64,000 bases of DNA from contig JAHRBC010000004.1 in NCBI GenBank assembly GCA_022702545.1, forward strand, positions 1,612,001 to 1,676,000, given 5' to 3'. Shown here one piece after another: positions 11,477 to 24,218 of the stretch; positions within the stretch are counted from its first letter, which is position 1, and every line of letters starts with the position of its first letter. This stretch comes from Phycomyces nitens. Its lineage: Eukaryota > Mucoromycota > Mucoromycetes > Mucorales > Phycomycetaceae. Position numbers and translations under genes: made by a program. The notes beneath the pieces were generated by a model. The model was not told the origin of the DNA, made no database searches, and saw nothing but the letters and a program-made list of their open reading frames with translations.

Positions 11477-14400
11477 TAGTTTTTTTGTTTGTATATAAAA
11501 AAGGTTAGATTATAACTCTATTGAAAAAAAATCATATCATTTTTTTTGGTGTTACAGAAATTGATCAACTGTGGTACATTTAAACCAAGGTTTTTCTATT
11601 CCTGAAATCAATCCGATTGCCCGGGGGTGAATCCTTTGATAAATTACCTTGCACAATACTGGATTATATATTTAAATTATGTACATAAAATATATTTACC
11701 TTTTGTATCTGTTTTAGGCTTCAACAAATGATTATCAGTAGAATTTAGAAATGTTAATAAGAATACTTGATAGTAATTTGTAGCCAAGGTTACTTGTGCG
11801 ATGGAAAACTATCAGGAAACGACCAAAGTATAGATCAAATTCTCTACCAAAAAAAAACACTTTAATTAGCTGCTTTGGATCTTTGGGTTTGGGCTCATTC
11901 AGAATAGTTTATAAGCCAGTATATGTAGCCGTAGATTGATCAGATCAATCGAGAGAATATAGAAGCAGTACTATACAAGAATACAGGAGGAGCATACGGC
12001 TCTTTCAGGTCGATATAAAGCCCAGAAGCGTACACGCACAACATTGGGCTTTGGGTACATCCATTGTACCTCGAACTTTTTCGTGGAACTGCTTTATACA
12101 AACTAAATATGTATCTGTGTTAATGTCCGCATTATTAATAGACTTGGAGTTTATTTCATCAGAGCGTGTAAAGTAATGTAAAATTGATAATATACTTTTG
12201 TATTGAGCCTATATGATAGCGCACCAAATACTCGTCAAATAAAATAAAACTAGTTATCTCCGCGCAGAGAACAAGACTTGACATATCTATAGCTCTTGGG
12301 TTTAATGAGAGTCTCTGTCTCTGAACCCTGCTTCAGCTGTGTAGGACAGCACAGTCTATCCACTCTCCACTTTGTTCAATTCTTGAAGACTTTCTCTCGT
12401 TAAAGCAATTCCTGATATAATATTCAGTCATATCAAAAAGTTGACCTTATGTAATACACAGCCAAGCGACCCTTTGGAAAACGCCTCATTCACTGAGCCC
12501 ATCATCTGGAGAAAGTTAATTTACGATGTTGCCTAGAAGGTTCGATTTTTTGGCACTCACAGTTTCCTTTCAAAAGACTATTCTACCAATGCAACCTGTT
12601 TCTCAACCTCAAGGACTGTCATGTTGTCCAAAGTGCGATCCGGTCGGCTGAGGTTCCAACTCAATAAAGTGTTCGTTTATCATTAGACAGTAATCTTAAT
12701 AAGGTCATTATTCGCTCCTCAATTACTTACTAGGATATCGATTTCTGATGCTTCTGTCGCAAATTGTTTGTGCCTGTAAACTAACAATACACATACAATT
12801 CCATCTCAGTCTATCCGCATAGGAGCCTTGAATATTCGAGATCTTTACTATTTCTTCACAACCCACCATCTTGTTAAACTCCGGCGTAACTTTAGACGCC
12901 AAAGTAACATCTACTTGGCCTTTTTTCTCTATATTTTCTTTTTTTTTCTCACCTGCACTGCAGTTTAAAGAGCCGTGCAACAAGTGCAACGGCTCACCCA
13001 ATAAAGAATACAAACAAAAACTACTTTACCTTTTCGCGTTAATTGGGTCCTTATCCTGCTGACCGTGCACCCGCTTGCAAGGTTACACATGTGGATCAGA
13101 TTATTTATCGTTTTTACAGTGGTTACCATGTTCCCAATATCCGTCGACAGTTAGCTTGTTATAATTAGATCTTTTTATTCTGGAAGATTTTACCTTTAAT
13201 CCTTTCATTGCCAATTCGCTGGCCTAAACATAACCTAAAACAGTTAACTTGGCCCTATAGGAAATGGTTACATTGTAAAATATTGCCTCGTAAAAGACGT
13301 TTACATCACTAGGCAAATGGACTCTCAGTTTGCAAATTCTTATTTCAAATTGCAAATACTTGGGTATCATCCAAGCACTTGTTCTGTGTCCTAAAAACAG
13401 TAATGCAATACATAATTCTCCAGCACACCATATTAGTCACATCCAGTCATTCTTCCTGACCCTGACCTCCAAAAATAAAGCATGTCATCCGTCCACAGTA
13501 CTCTCGATCTCGGATACTATTTCTCCCTTTTAGTTTCTTTTTTTCCTGCCGAGCAGCCCTTTATTACTCTCAAAAGTGATACGATATGAGATCCAGATTG
13601 TCTAATAGTGCATCTACTCATTCTATTCCAGGTACCAATGTTCTATCATATTTGTTTCTAGCACTCTTCTCGTACTCCCTACCATCTAAACCCTTCCGGC
13701 TCAAGTCTGCCAAGACGATATCTTGGTATCATTCCCTAAATATGGCTATATACATTTTCTCTTTGCTCCAAGCCAGGTGACCCATATTGTCTCTAAAACT
13801 AGTATTCCATCTCATTGATAAATTATGATGCAAATAAACTCACCAAGATGCTCGTGTCCTATCATAAATGCTAAGCTAATCCTCTGATGGCCCTTTTTCA
13901 AGCAAGTTTTGTGACCAACTGCTTTATCACGTATAATGAACTACTGATAGGGCTGACCATTTCTCTCACCCAACTCGTCAAGGACCCTTGTGTCGGTAAA
14001 CATTTGGATCAAGAGGTGGTTCATGACCGAGTGTACTCCTCCCATCATCGATCCAAAGGTTTCGATTCAATTTTACCCAGTCTTTCTGTATCAACCTCGT
14101 TATTCTACCTGTCCCTATTGAAGCTTCTAGCTCATCATAATGGCATTTTGTCTCTTATTTTGGCACCTGCTAAAATTAACACAGTGGAATTATATGACCA
14201 GGTAAATTTACAAAAGATCATCTCGGTTGCTCTCTTTGGCCAGTTCCACTCGGGTTGGAGTACTGCTTGTGATTGTGTCAAAATGTCATTCTACAATAAG
14301 ATAACTCCTTCTCTACTTTCTGTATAAGCCCAAAACATCACTGTACCATGATATCTAACCAATAGTTGTCAGTATACGATAAAATTATAGTAGAAAAATA

Positions 14401-16646
14401 ACTTTTTTTTTCAAGCACTATATGATATGTTCTATATGAGATTCCCACCATTTTCTCTCTTTTAGCTGCTGTACTTAAACACAGCCATTCTTGTCTTGGT
14501 CTATGTTTTAGCTGGTCTGGTTAATCTCTACTCTGTCTACCGCAAAAAATCCGGTGGTTTAGGTCTTTTTGGTCAGCAATCATCAACATGTTTTTTACCC
14601 AAGTTGGATCCATTTAATTTTACACTCTTGCTCTTTATGCCAATATTTATCCTTTTCTCCTGTTATTTGGTGCAAGTTCTAGTCGTATATCACTAGTACT
14701 AAAATAAGTAGTACTATGCGTAAAGCTAGATAATGTTTTTTTTAAATAATAATAATAGTACTTCTTGTGGGTTTCCACCGAGTATTTCTGGTATATTCAT
14801 AATTGTCTATCAAAAATTGATTCTAGGACCCGTTCAGAACCATAAATATACCATATCCCTCTCTCTCTCTCTCTCTCTCTCTATAAATACACTAGCCTTT
14901 CTTCATAGATAAACTATAAAAAAACGTAGATAATTTACATATACCAACATTACATCTCTTAAAAGACAGGAATCAAGTTGGCTCATAAGCCAGATTATAG
15001 ATGTAAATGACAACAGACATTTTTTATGACAAGACTTTGATATCTTGATATTCTAAATCGTACTTTTATATAAAGATTTATAAATGAAAAACCACTTGCA
15101 ACTTGACGCACTAGAGAGAAACTTGAAGCCATAAACTGAGGTCAAACTTTTATTCGCTTATTTTGTAGCCATTTGTCTAATCAAATTTCACAAGAATATA
15201 GACCTCTTGGAGTTTGGATCCAATTATCTAATGTGTAAGCATGTCCTGACAAAAACATATAGAGAAATATGCCTAGGATGATGTTATAAAGAGGTAAATT
15301 GACTAGTTGGTCAATATACATGTGCGGTCTGGTTAGGTGAGACAGATTTTTTTATAGTTGCCAACAATAGCTTTGGCAACACGCACAATATTGAACATTT
15401 TGCATATTCTGAGGGGGTTTTTTCTGTGGTGGCCTGATATTTTATTAATATTAAAGGAAAATATTTGTCGGGACAAATACGTTTTTTTTTGTGGTATTAA
15501 AAAAAAACAAGAGGCACAAGCAGACACTTTTGTTGTTGTTGCTGCTCAATAGTAATATGGCGGTGTGTGTCATATTGTCAATGTTATACATACTTGAAAA
15601 AAAAAATAGTGATTTTTAATAGTGTATCTTGTTATACGTGTATACATTTTCCTACAGTCTAAATGTTAACTTTATGTAATTTAGGATTACATTGTCCAGA
15701 AACTTGGCAAACATTAAAAAATGTAACCACTTTAGTGGTTTTGATGTACTACACAGTACATGGTTGTTCTTTGAGATTTGAAAAGTTTATTTACCAGTAT
15801 GACAAAACTAATCCGAATGATAATTGCCAAAAAGGCAGTGCGATAAAAAGGTTTGCTCGTATACCTTGTTTCAAGAACAGGGAGTAAATGTCCTTTCTTA
15901 ATTGATTGTCCTGATTGCCAATAAACTTTATAGCCTCTAATAATAATAATAATAATAATAACTTGACTAATAAACCAATTAAAATGTACTGTACCTAACA
16001 TTACATGTATTTCTGTATTTTACCTTTACTTTTATCACTACCTTTAACTGAGTGGCCATTAAAATGGGTTTAATTGTGAATAGAGCACTGGGGTAAAGAA
16101 GACAAGTGACTGGGCAATGTATATGACAAGCAATTTTCAAAAGTTATCAAGTAAATATTTCTACACCTAGTCCAATCAGAAGCAATCTTATGCGCCACTT
16201 TTGTATAGGTACTTAGACTTTGCTGTCTTCTCGGGATTCTTACCCGGTCACAACAGTTCAGCCAGCTTTAGGATGCTCATCAATAAAGGGTCAAATGCCT
16301 CTGTGACAAAACCTCCCTGTATACGTAAAACCAGGGTTTCGGTAAGATATTTCCAGAAGAAAGGTAATTGATATGAGCCTATGGTTGACATCTAATAGCT
16401 GATAATAGAAAAAGAATAGTGGGCAAAATACATGGATAAAAGGCAAGTTTAATATATACATGTGTGTGTGTGTGAATTACACTGGACGATTTATAATTTT
16501 GGTTAGCAAGTTATGGAACAGACTCTGGAAATAGAAATACCGTAATTACTATTTTGGGAAATTCCAGTGCTGAGCGTATCCATCTTAAGCGCTGCTTTTT
16601 CTCTCCTTTGCCTTTCTTTTCAGTTCTCTACACTACTCTACTCAGC
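11477..16646. other. 5.2-kb gene-poor region with possible gene remnants
   Basis: No intact gene could be assembled. Most of the stretch is AT-rich, with a (TC)n run near 14862-14882 and a (TAA)n run near 15938-15960. The part from about 13,300 to 14,700 holds the remnants listed separately. The last few hundred bases precede the gelsolin start codon. Confidence 0.5.
13330..14698 (+). pseudogene. Possible decayed membrane-protein gene (exon-like remnants)
   Basis: Several hydrophobic coding-like blocks lie on one strand: about 13,586-13,780, 13,887-14,327 (146-aa ORF) and 14,466-14,696. The last block follows a good polypyrimidine/AG acceptor at 14,465 and encodes one or two membrane-spanning segments (VLVYVLAGLVNLYSVYRKKS, then a second hydrophobic run) before a stop. 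The blocks cannot be joined into one open frame with good splice sites, and no family was recognised. A second reading frame across 14,003-14,110 also looks protein-like, which suggests frameshifts. It could equally be non-coding DNA. Confidence 0.25.
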
Positions 16647-18339
16647 ATGTTGCGCAATTCCACCTGGCGTAAGCCTTTGTTCCCAAAACCAACCGAGAAT
16701 ACTAACCATTACACCTAATCAGGTCTCGACGAAACCAACCTGGCCAACTTTGGCTCAGAGTTGGAACACGCTCAACGTAAAGAGGAAGCCGAACTTGAAG
16801 AAGTCTGGAGCTTTGAAGGCACTCCTGTTGGAAACGAGACGTAAGGTTTCGATTGACGGTCTTGGCAGTTTCTAATATGCTTGAGTTTAGTGGGCTGTTT
16901 ATCTGGCGTGTTCAGAATTTTAGCCTTGTTCGCGTTCCTGAGAAGCAATATGGACAGTTCTACCAAGGTAATAACACACATGCAATTATTTATCTTTGCT
17001 AACACTCCATATCAATAGGTGATAGTTATATTCTCTTAAAGGTAAATTATAAAACAGCAAATCAAGGCCTCTCTCTCTCTTTTTTTTGAATATAGTACTT
17101 TAATGATATGGCATGGCATAGCATAGCATAACATAGCATAAACGGCACTTTATAGTTTATCGAGCTTGGGCTTAATAGGATTAAATCAAATGGAGATTGA
17201 TTTTTGTATTTTTGTATTCTGGCTTGGCTTAGACCACAACTAAGCCTGGCTCTGACAGTCTTGTACATCACATTCACTTTTGGTTGGGCGGCGAAACCAC
17301 ACAGGTAAATCCTCTTTATTATTATTACTATTATTACTATTACTATTATTTTTGTACAAGTGCTAATAGACCAATCATCTAGGACGAGGCAGGAACTGCT
17401 GCCTACAAGACCGTCAAGCTTGATGACTGTAAGTAACAAGGTCCCAAGAGTGCAGAAACTGACTTTATTTTGCAGTCCTCGATGGAATGGCAGTCCAGCA
17501 CCGTGAAATCCAGCACCGTGAATCCAGCCTGTTCAAGAGCTACTTCCCCTCCCTCACATACCTCCAAGGTGGCTTTGAGAGTGGGTTTAATCACGTGGAA
17601 GACGAAGAACTGCCGACCCGTCTGCTGCGAGTCTTGAGACCATCTAAACTTGAGAACAGTCGGACCCACAATGCGGTCGTGATCTCCCAGGTGCCTTTGA
17701 GTTACGAAAGTTTGAGTTCCCAGGCCGTGTTTGTGCTCGACACTGGAGATATTGTCTATCAATGGCAAGGCAGTCACGCAAAGGGCATTGAGCGAGCAAA
17801 GGCAGCAGAGTTTGTTGCCCAGCTACTTGGGGAGCGTGGAAAGGGCGAAATGGTGGTTGTTGGTGAGTAGAATGAAGGGTTTTTCAAACTAAGACTGACA
17901 TTCTTGATTCGTAGAGCAGGGATCGGGCGGGGAACATGTGTTCTTTGAAAGCCTGGGCTCGAGTGGAACTGTGGAGGAAATGGAGGCCGAGATCGAGGAG
18001 GAGGAAATTGAGGAAGAAGAGGTCATTAAGCAATTGATGTGCCTCAGCAGTTCGGGACCTTTTGGACTAGGACACCTTCACTTTGACTTGGTTGCCAAGG
18101 ATACCATCACGCGTGACATGTTTGACAGTCAACACGTGTATGTGTTCGATGTTGGTCACCAGGTTTATACTTGGATTGGCAAGCAGGCAGGCCGCAAGGA
18201 ACGCAAGCGCGGACTTCAATATGCCCAGGATTACATTAAGCAGTCCGGCAAGAGTCCCTTTACTCCCATCTGTCGAGTGATGGAAGGTGCTGAAGATGAG
18301 CTATTTGAGAGCTCACTTGAGGGCTGGCAAGGATGGTAG
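16647..18339 (+). CDS. Gelsolin/severin-family actin-binding protein (three gelsolin repeats)
   Basis: Spliced CDS join(16647..16668,16723..16840,16891..16967,17019..17041,17233..17304,17383..17428,17476..17862,17915..18339), 389 aa. The family severs and caps actin filaments under calcium and phosphoinositide control in the cytoplasm. Seen: an N-terminal DETNLANFGSELEH strand typical of severin/fragmin; repeat 1 at about residues 48-145 (QYGQFYQGDSYI, HHIHFWLGGETTQDEAGTAA, LDDFL, VQHRE); repeat 2 at about 165-245 (AVFVLDTGDIVYQWQGSHA); repeat 3 at about 295-389 (HVYVFDVGHQVYTWIGKQA). The length suits a three-repeat severin rather than a six-repeat gelsolin. A strongly acidic insert of Glu residues sits between repeats 2 and 3 (about 268-287). 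The 3' end converges with the next gene, 57 bp away. Confidence 0.9.
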
Positions 18340-18396
18340 AAATGTATATACATGATACATATATATATTTTAATAATTTTTATAAAAATTAAACAA

Positions 18397-19029
18397 TTAA
18401 ATATGGAAATTTTCTAGCCAACCCATGCCCGGCCTTGATGTAAAGGGAGAGTGGTTGTCATGGATTTGTTCTGAAATGAGATGTCTTATGCTCTCTGCAG
18501 GGTGGCGTAGAAATGAAGTTGTGTGAGGGTGAATTGGGGTAAGAACGGCGCTGGCTAGTTTACTGTGTTTGAGTGTAAATGGTGTCCGACTCTCCTTCTG
18601 GTCGCAGAGGGCAGCAGACAAGAGTGAGAGGCGGACGACGGGCCGGGGAGGCTGGGTTTTGATGAAGCAATGATCGATATGTTTGATTGGGATAATAAAT
18701 TCGTCGTCGTCCCAGTCGCTCTCGCTTTCTTCGTCCTGATCTTCATCGTAGCTGTCCTCTTCCTCTTCCTCTTCCTCCTCTGCATCTTCCTCCAAGACTG
18801 GGGTGGTGGTGCGTGAACAGTCTGAATGAGGGGTGGTCATTGGGGTCGGAGAGAGGGCTTCGTGCCACCCGTCAGACACAGGTGACAGAGTGGAGATGAA
18901 TCGCTGGATATTTGGCGGACTCCTGGCTTGTTGATCAGCTGGTAGGCCAACTGAATGGTGCCACAGTCGCCAGCACATGTTTTCTAGTCGTTGGCCATGC
19001 TCAATCTGTTGTTTGCATTTCGAGAACAC
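18397..19029 (-). CDS. DUF1752/AreA-motif protein of unknown function
   Basis: Single-exon ORF of 210 aa. Near the N-terminus it carries RLENMCWRLWHHS, matching the short RLENMSWRLW motif of the fungal DUF1752/GATA-AreA N-terminal family, which occurs in nitrogen-response regulators and in many small Mucoromycota proteins. No GATA zinc finger is present. A long Glu/Asp-rich block follows (about residues 79-112) with DWDDDEFIIP, then a basic Ser/Pro/His-rich C-terminal half containing ESIRHLISEQIHDN. It is probably a soluble regulatory protein; a role in nitrogen or carbon signalling is inferred only from the motif. It is convergent with the gelsolin gene. Confidence 0.6.
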   Translation of the reverse strand: MFSKCKQQIEHGQRLENMCWRLWHHSVGLPADQQARSPPNIQRFISTLSPVSDGWHEALSPTPMTTPHSDCSRTTTPVLEEDAEEEEEEEEDSYDEDQDEESESDWDDDEFIIPIKHIDHCFIKTQPPRPVVRLSLLSAALCDQKESRTPFTLKHSKLASAVLTPIHPHTTSFLRHPAESIRHLISEQIHDNHSPFTSRPGMGWLENFHI

Positions 19030-20099
19030 TGGGATCTATTAGTGCTTTTTTTTTTATAAAAAAAAATCTTCAAAATGGCTTACTCTGCCACATCTTTGCC
19101 ATATCTTCACCGTCCAGGCAAGGAAATTTTACTAATGTAGGCATCGATAGCGAAAGTAATGGCTCACTGACGTTCATTTTTAAATAAATAAATACAAAAT
19201 AAGAAAAATAAAAAACAAGGTAGAGATTAAGAAGGCCAGAAATACAAAACCAATCGGTTTTTATAGTAAAGTACATTCTTTAGAGTCACGCTTCAATGGA
19301 CACATGGGAGTAACGCCAGTTCTTCTTTCCATCCTGCCTGACCCACTGGCATAGCAACAGACAGTCCATGTGACTCTTGCCACTCCAAGTGTCACACAAC
19401 TACTGCGATGGAAGAAGGGCACGGACCTTTGTTACCAGGGTTCCCGACCAAATAAAGAATCATAGAAGATTATTATTGTTATTCTGGTGTCCTTTTAACC
19501 ATATACCTTTTTAGATCGCTTTTTGGTCATTTCGGTTGCTAGGCAACAAAGGGCGCGTCGATCTCCACTTGGTCTCGAAAGAATGGAGACCACGGTTGGA
19601 GCCGCTGCAGCAATTGGTTCCTGTTCAGCCTCTGGAGATATATATTACTATAACTCCAAGTAGCACAGTTGTCTCTTGCCATCATTTATACTTTTTGTAA
19701 ATACACGCGCAGATCATTGAATACACTGGAGATCTACAAAAGCAATCCATACCGTTTCTCTTGTTGAGGCTGTCAAAATGGCCTTTTTGGGTTAAAATAG
19801 AGGCTCTGTTCAAAGTAAGAACCCACAGCCTCTATTGTATTCCATATCTTGCTTTAATTGAGCTCTTTGTGTTCACACACACACTTGCCGCTTTTATAAC
19901 TTTTTATTTATTTATTTTTGCTTATCTACCCATAATTTTCTTTATCGTGCTAATTGTAAGAATAATTTATACGTCAGCCAAACGTACATTACTACAGTGC
20001 TTCATAGAGACTATCTTTTTTTTCTTCCCTTCTTCTGTGTATAGAATAAAGGTATAAATACCCTCTTTTTATATAGGCAGTCGCATCATTATTACTATT

Positions 20100-20136
<37 letters not shown>

Positions 20137-20252
20137 TATTACTACTACTATTATATATTATATAATATTATATAATATTGAGGTTCATTATTTAAAATGA
20201 GATGGACATTAAGAAAAGAAATAATACAGGTTCATTTTGGGCTAATTGCTGA
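19030..20252. other. Intergenic region with an ATT/ATA microsatellite
   Basis: This is the presumed promoter region of the DUF1752 gene (19030 upward), plus a 3' region of the kelch-like gene. A trinucleotide repeat of ATT units runs about 20,098-20,152, followed by an AT-rich palindromic TATATTATATAATATTATAT stretch at about 20,152-20,178. No gene was recognised. Confidence 0.5.
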
Positions 20253-21626
20253 TCAAGCCCGTCGAAATGTTCTTGCTCCACTCGTACTGTCACTTGCCTG
20301 TGTTTGCTGGGTTCGACGCGAGGAGCGCGACGGTGCACGAGCTGCTGTCCTGGAGAATACAGACCGATCGGGCGTAATGCTGGTAAGCAGCCGAAGGACC
20401 CGACGGCTCCATGTCTCGGCATCCTCAGTATGTTGGGGAAGAGGAGCGGGTTGAAAGACTTCCTCTGCCAGAGACTGCTCGTCCTTGTCAGGCTGAATAC
20501 TCTCGGGCGCCTCATGGACCTTTTGGTTCTGTTTTCTTTGGCGTCTCATGCACAGGCACAACATCAATCCAATCACTAATACCGACAGCCCCACCCCCAG
20601 TCCGATTTCCAGGCCACGGCCCAATTTTGTGTTCCAAAAGTTCTCGTCATCTTTTGTTCCCAATGGACTCGATACTGTTGCGGATGTCCGAAGAGGGATA
20701 TTGGCAAGGGGGTCATAGAACGTCAACCCATTGTTCATGAATCTGTAGAGCACGACTTGCTTGGTGTTGTTGAGGGTAATGAGGGCGGCGTTTGTGTCCA
20801 AGGTTGGCTGGATACCTGAATAGAGAGGCTGGACATGCAATGGCTGAGAAGCGAACTCGGACATTGTGATGTTCCAGACATAATTTGGTGAGGCAGAGAA
20901 TACAAACACGCGACCCATTCCATCTCCCGTAATGATAACAGGGCTCGGACTATGAAACGACCCGATGTATCCTGTCCAGCGTCCGAGTGTGGGATCAAAT
21001 GCATGAATATGGATCGCATACCCTCCAGCAGACATTGACTCGGTAGAAAAGTGGTAGACAAGTTTGTCTGCCACTACAAACTCACCCAAAGTGGTGCCTG
21101 GTGGTGTGTGGTCAGTGGGGGCCAAACGTGTCCAGATCTTGGGTTCTGCGTGGGTAGAAAGCAGCCAAGTGTCACGCGAAGATGCACCATCAAATAAAAC
21201 CAGAGTGCCATTTGCTACAGCCGATCGCATGGGTGGCTTTCCAGGTGTCTCTGGCAGGGCACCAAATGTGGTGGCTACATTCATGGTCGAGCGTGCCAGA
21301 TCAATGGTCTGTATAGTATTATTCTTTAACGGACTGGTCACAAATATGGCTGAGCCATCATATACACCACAGTATGCAACATCCTGGGGCTGGAAAGAGG
21401 TCTTTTTCCACTCGGTTGACTGATTTGAAGACCCAATATAAAGAGAATAAAGAGCAGGACTGGTCTGCTGTCCCTGGCCATAAAAGTAGAGAGTGTTGTT
21501 GTGACTGAATGTACAATTGTGCTGCCCACCAGAAGATATTTCTAGACCAAGAGCCTTGGATCCCAGCAGAATGAAAAGAAAGACAGTTGTGAACCACACC
21601 AGTGAAGCCATTTTACAAAAGCACAA
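20253..21626 (-). CDS. Kelch/attractin-like type I membrane protein
   Basis: Single-exon ORF of 457 aa. An in-frame ATG at residue 6 (21611) gives a cleaner signal peptide (MASLVWFTTVFLFILLG). Layout: signal peptide, then an extracellular beta-propeller-like region of about 300 residues with repeated kelch-type blades (ALYSLYIGSS, DTWLLSTHAEPKIWTRLAPT, IHAFDPTLGRWTGY, VWNITMSEF), several N-glycosylation sequons, one transmembrane helix at about 351-371 (IGLGVGLSVLVIGLMLCLCM) followed by a basic stop-transfer (RRQRKQ), and a cytoplasmic tail of about 85 residues rich in Arg, Ser and Thr. Fungi of this group carry many such surface proteins; the ligand and role are unknown. It is divergent from the phosphotransferase gene downstream on the + strand, about 0.9 kb away. 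Confidence 0.75.
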   Translation of the reverse strand: MCFCKMASLVWFTTVFLFILLGSKALGLEISSGGQHNCTFSHNNTLYFYGQGQQTSPALYSLYIGSSNQSTEWKKTSFQPQDVAYCGVYDGSAIFVTSPLKNNTIQTIDLARSTMNVATTFGALPETPGKPPMRSAVANGTLVLFDGASSRDTWLLSTHAEPKIWTRLAPTDHTPPGTTLGEFVVADKLVYHFSTESMSAGGYAIHIHAFDPTLGRWTGYIGSFHSPSPVIITGDGMGRVFVFSASPNYVWNITMSEFASQPLHVQPLYSGIQPTLDTNAALITLNNTKQVVLYRFMNNGLTFYDPLANIPLRTSATVSSPLGTKDDENFWNTKLGRGLEIGLGVGLSVLVIGLMLCLCMRRQRKQNQKVHEAPESIQPDKDEQSLAEEVFQPAPLPQHTEDAETWSRRVLRLLTSITPDRSVFSRTAARAPSRSSRRTQQTQASDSTSGARTFRRA

Positions 21627-22508
21627 CTATATTTATAAATAAATCAATAAAATCGCAAATAAAATCGCAGAAAATATGGTAAATATAAAAGATGTAAACA
21701 ATTTTAATTTTTACGTATATAATATAGACTTTGTAAGCCCAATAGATCTTGGCTTTCAAATCAAATAAAAACCATGGTCTCGAGACATTACCTTGCAATT
21801 AACAAATGCTGAAACAGAAAGAGAAGTTTGAAAGAGGTAGATTTGTTAATCCTGGTCTATTTATTCTTGAATGCCCTCGTCGTGAACGTACGCGTTATGC
21901 ATTCGTTTAAGGGGGGTGTCTATATAGCATTTGCATTCAGAACTCTTTGATTATGAGCTGCTCTTCCACAACTCACAGATTTTTTTTGGTGGGATTCTTA
22001 TTGACTTGAGATCTAATGGAATCCAAAACCCCTAACTTATTCAACAAAAGAATAAAGTCATCAGGCAATAACACATGGATAATAGTTTATTCCAAGAAAG
22101 TCATCAGCACAGGCCAGCATGATAATTTAATACTTTTTGCCTAATTACTGTGGGTCAAAAAAAACCTTCTGTATTTTGAAATTTCTTTATATTTTTGCCA
22201 TTGGAAAGAACTTGTTAAAAAAGAGAAAATATAAAGAGATTTTTGTAACATGTGAAGGTAGGCAGTACTGTTGGGGCCTTTGTCCTACGCCGCACTGGAC
22301 GTCCCGGGTCCGATTGTACCACAAGATGTCTCTCTATTAACTGTTCACGATCATCCCCACCCAAAAAATATACATAAAGCCCTTTGGCTTGTTTGATTAG
22401 ATTGACTCAATGCTGTCCTTTCTTCTCCAGTTCTCTATTTATCATACCTTCGTTTAAGTGTCATTATTTTAAACTAGAGTACTGTAGAAAGCAAAAGGAC
22501 CCAAAAAG
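21627..22508. other. Divergent intergenic (promoter) region
   Basis: It lies between the start codons of the kelch-like gene (-) and the choline/ethanolamine phosphotransferase (+), so it must hold both promoters. The sequence is AT-rich with no recognised element. A short ORF at 22,137-22,340 is unsupported. Confidence 0.5.
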
Positions 22509-23932
22509 ATGCCTTCGATATTTTCACCCGATTTCTTGACAAATGAACAATTGGCCAATCTCAAACTGTACAAGTATGCGGCCGTCGATCTGTCCTTTAC
22601 GTCGAGGTATCTCTTGGTTCATTACTGGAATTGGGCAGTCGGCTTCTTCCCAATGCGTATGGCGTAAGTGAGATCAAGAAATTTGGCAAGCCATTAACAT
22701 CATCCTATAGTCCAAACCTGATTACTCTGACCGGCCTTATGTTTATGATTATCAACGTTGCATTTGCTGCTGGATTAAGTAATGAGATGGAAAACGGGCC
22801 TCGGTGGATCTACCTCAGTTTTGCAATCGGATTCTGGCTCTATTCGACCTTTGATAATGTGGATGGAAAGCAGGCTAGACGGACAGGAACGTCTAGCCCT
22901 CTTGGAGAGCTGTTTGACCATGGATGTGATGCCCTCAACTGCTCATTTGCAGTCCTACTCCAGACAACTGGTCTTGGGCTTGGTCAGACACATTATACGG
23001 TTATGTTGTACGGAATAGCTATGCTGGGATTCTATCTGTCCACAATTGAGGAATACCACACGGGCATCTTGTACCTGGGTTATGTAAATGCACCAACAGA
23101 AGGTGTTATTCTCACATGTCTACTCTTCATTTTCTCATTTATTTATGGTAAGACATCCAGCAATTGTCTTGATTATTTATATGTATTACTTTAGGACCTG
23201 AAATATACAAGCTCCCGGTGAGCACTCTTGTCAAGGTAGAAGGCTTGCCTACCTGTGTGGCCAGCCTCCCCATTAACCAGGCCATCGTGTGGTCTATTGG
23301 CCTCACGTTGGTTTTTATGCACATTCCTTCATGGTAAGCTGTTCTTGTGTGATATATATATATATATAAGTGGCTCTAATGACTGTCACTTTACGGATAC
23401 ATAGTATGTACGCCATGTACAAGGCATGCCGTCAGAAGAACAAGCCATTTGTGCGTACGATGCTCAATGACAACCTCCCAATCATCATCTACTCTGTTTC
23501 TTTCTACCTCTGGGCCACATCGCCCTATTCGATTATCCTCAGTCAGCATCATTTCTTCCTCTACTCCATCACGACTGGAATTGTATTTGGAAGAATTGCT
23601 TCAAAAGTGATCTTGGCTCATCTGACGAAATCCATCTTTCCTACCTTTACTGTCCTTTTGGTACCCATGATTGTGGGTGCTATTCTTACGAATCTTCCTC
23701 GAGTGCCTGGAATGTAAGTTATATAGTATTATAAAAAGGTGGTTATTAATGATAATGCAATAGTCCGCCCATCCTAACTCCTCAATCTGAGCATTATTTC
23801 CTTTGGGGTTTCTTTGGATTTGCCCTCTTGGCCTATTTGCGCTGGGCAGTGGTGGTCATCAAGAGTTTCTGTTCTTACCTGAACATCAACTGCCTGACTA
23901 TCCCAAAAAAATATTCTGAAAAGAGTCAATAA
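22509..23932 (+). CDS. Choline/ethanolamine phosphotransferase (CPT1/EPT1 family)
   Basis: Spliced CDS join(22509..22663,22711..23147,23195..23333,23405..23713,23764..23932), 402 aa. The family transfers phosphocholine or phosphoethanolamine from CDP-alcohol to diacylglycerol, the last step of the Kennedy pathway, in the ER/Golgi membrane. Seen: the complete CDP-alcohol phosphotransferase signature D103-G104-x2-A107-R108-x8-G117-x3-D121-x3-D125, preceded by PNLITLTGL and a membrane segment, then a series of about seven further hydrophobic segments and a lysine-containing C-terminus (KKYSEKSQ). The length is that of yeast Cpt1/Ept1 (about 390-407). Introns are all GT-AG, 47-71 bp. Choline and ethanolamine preference cannot be told apart here. 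Confidence 0.95.
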
Positions 23933-24218
23933 AAATACAAGAGTCCCGTGTGCTGGTCTGCATTGGTTGCACTTACCCCTTTATTCTTTTTGCCCTGTGC
24001 TTGTGTTTTCCCTTGTGAATTGATCCGTTGTTTTAAGGATATCCAAAGAGAAATACCATCTATTTATTTATTTACTATTTTGTAGGTATTGCGGGGACCA
24101 TGCACATTAAATACAAGCTGTGTACATGTTTAGAAAATCTTGCTTATTTTCTCTCTTTATTCATTTAATGTACACGTAAAAATAGCCTTTCTTTTTGTAT
24201 ATATATATATATTGTTGC

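Noticed and set aside
12723..13013. 96-codon ORF on the minus strand
   Set aside because: Low-complexity Lys/Glu stretch, no motif, no upstream or downstream exon that fits.
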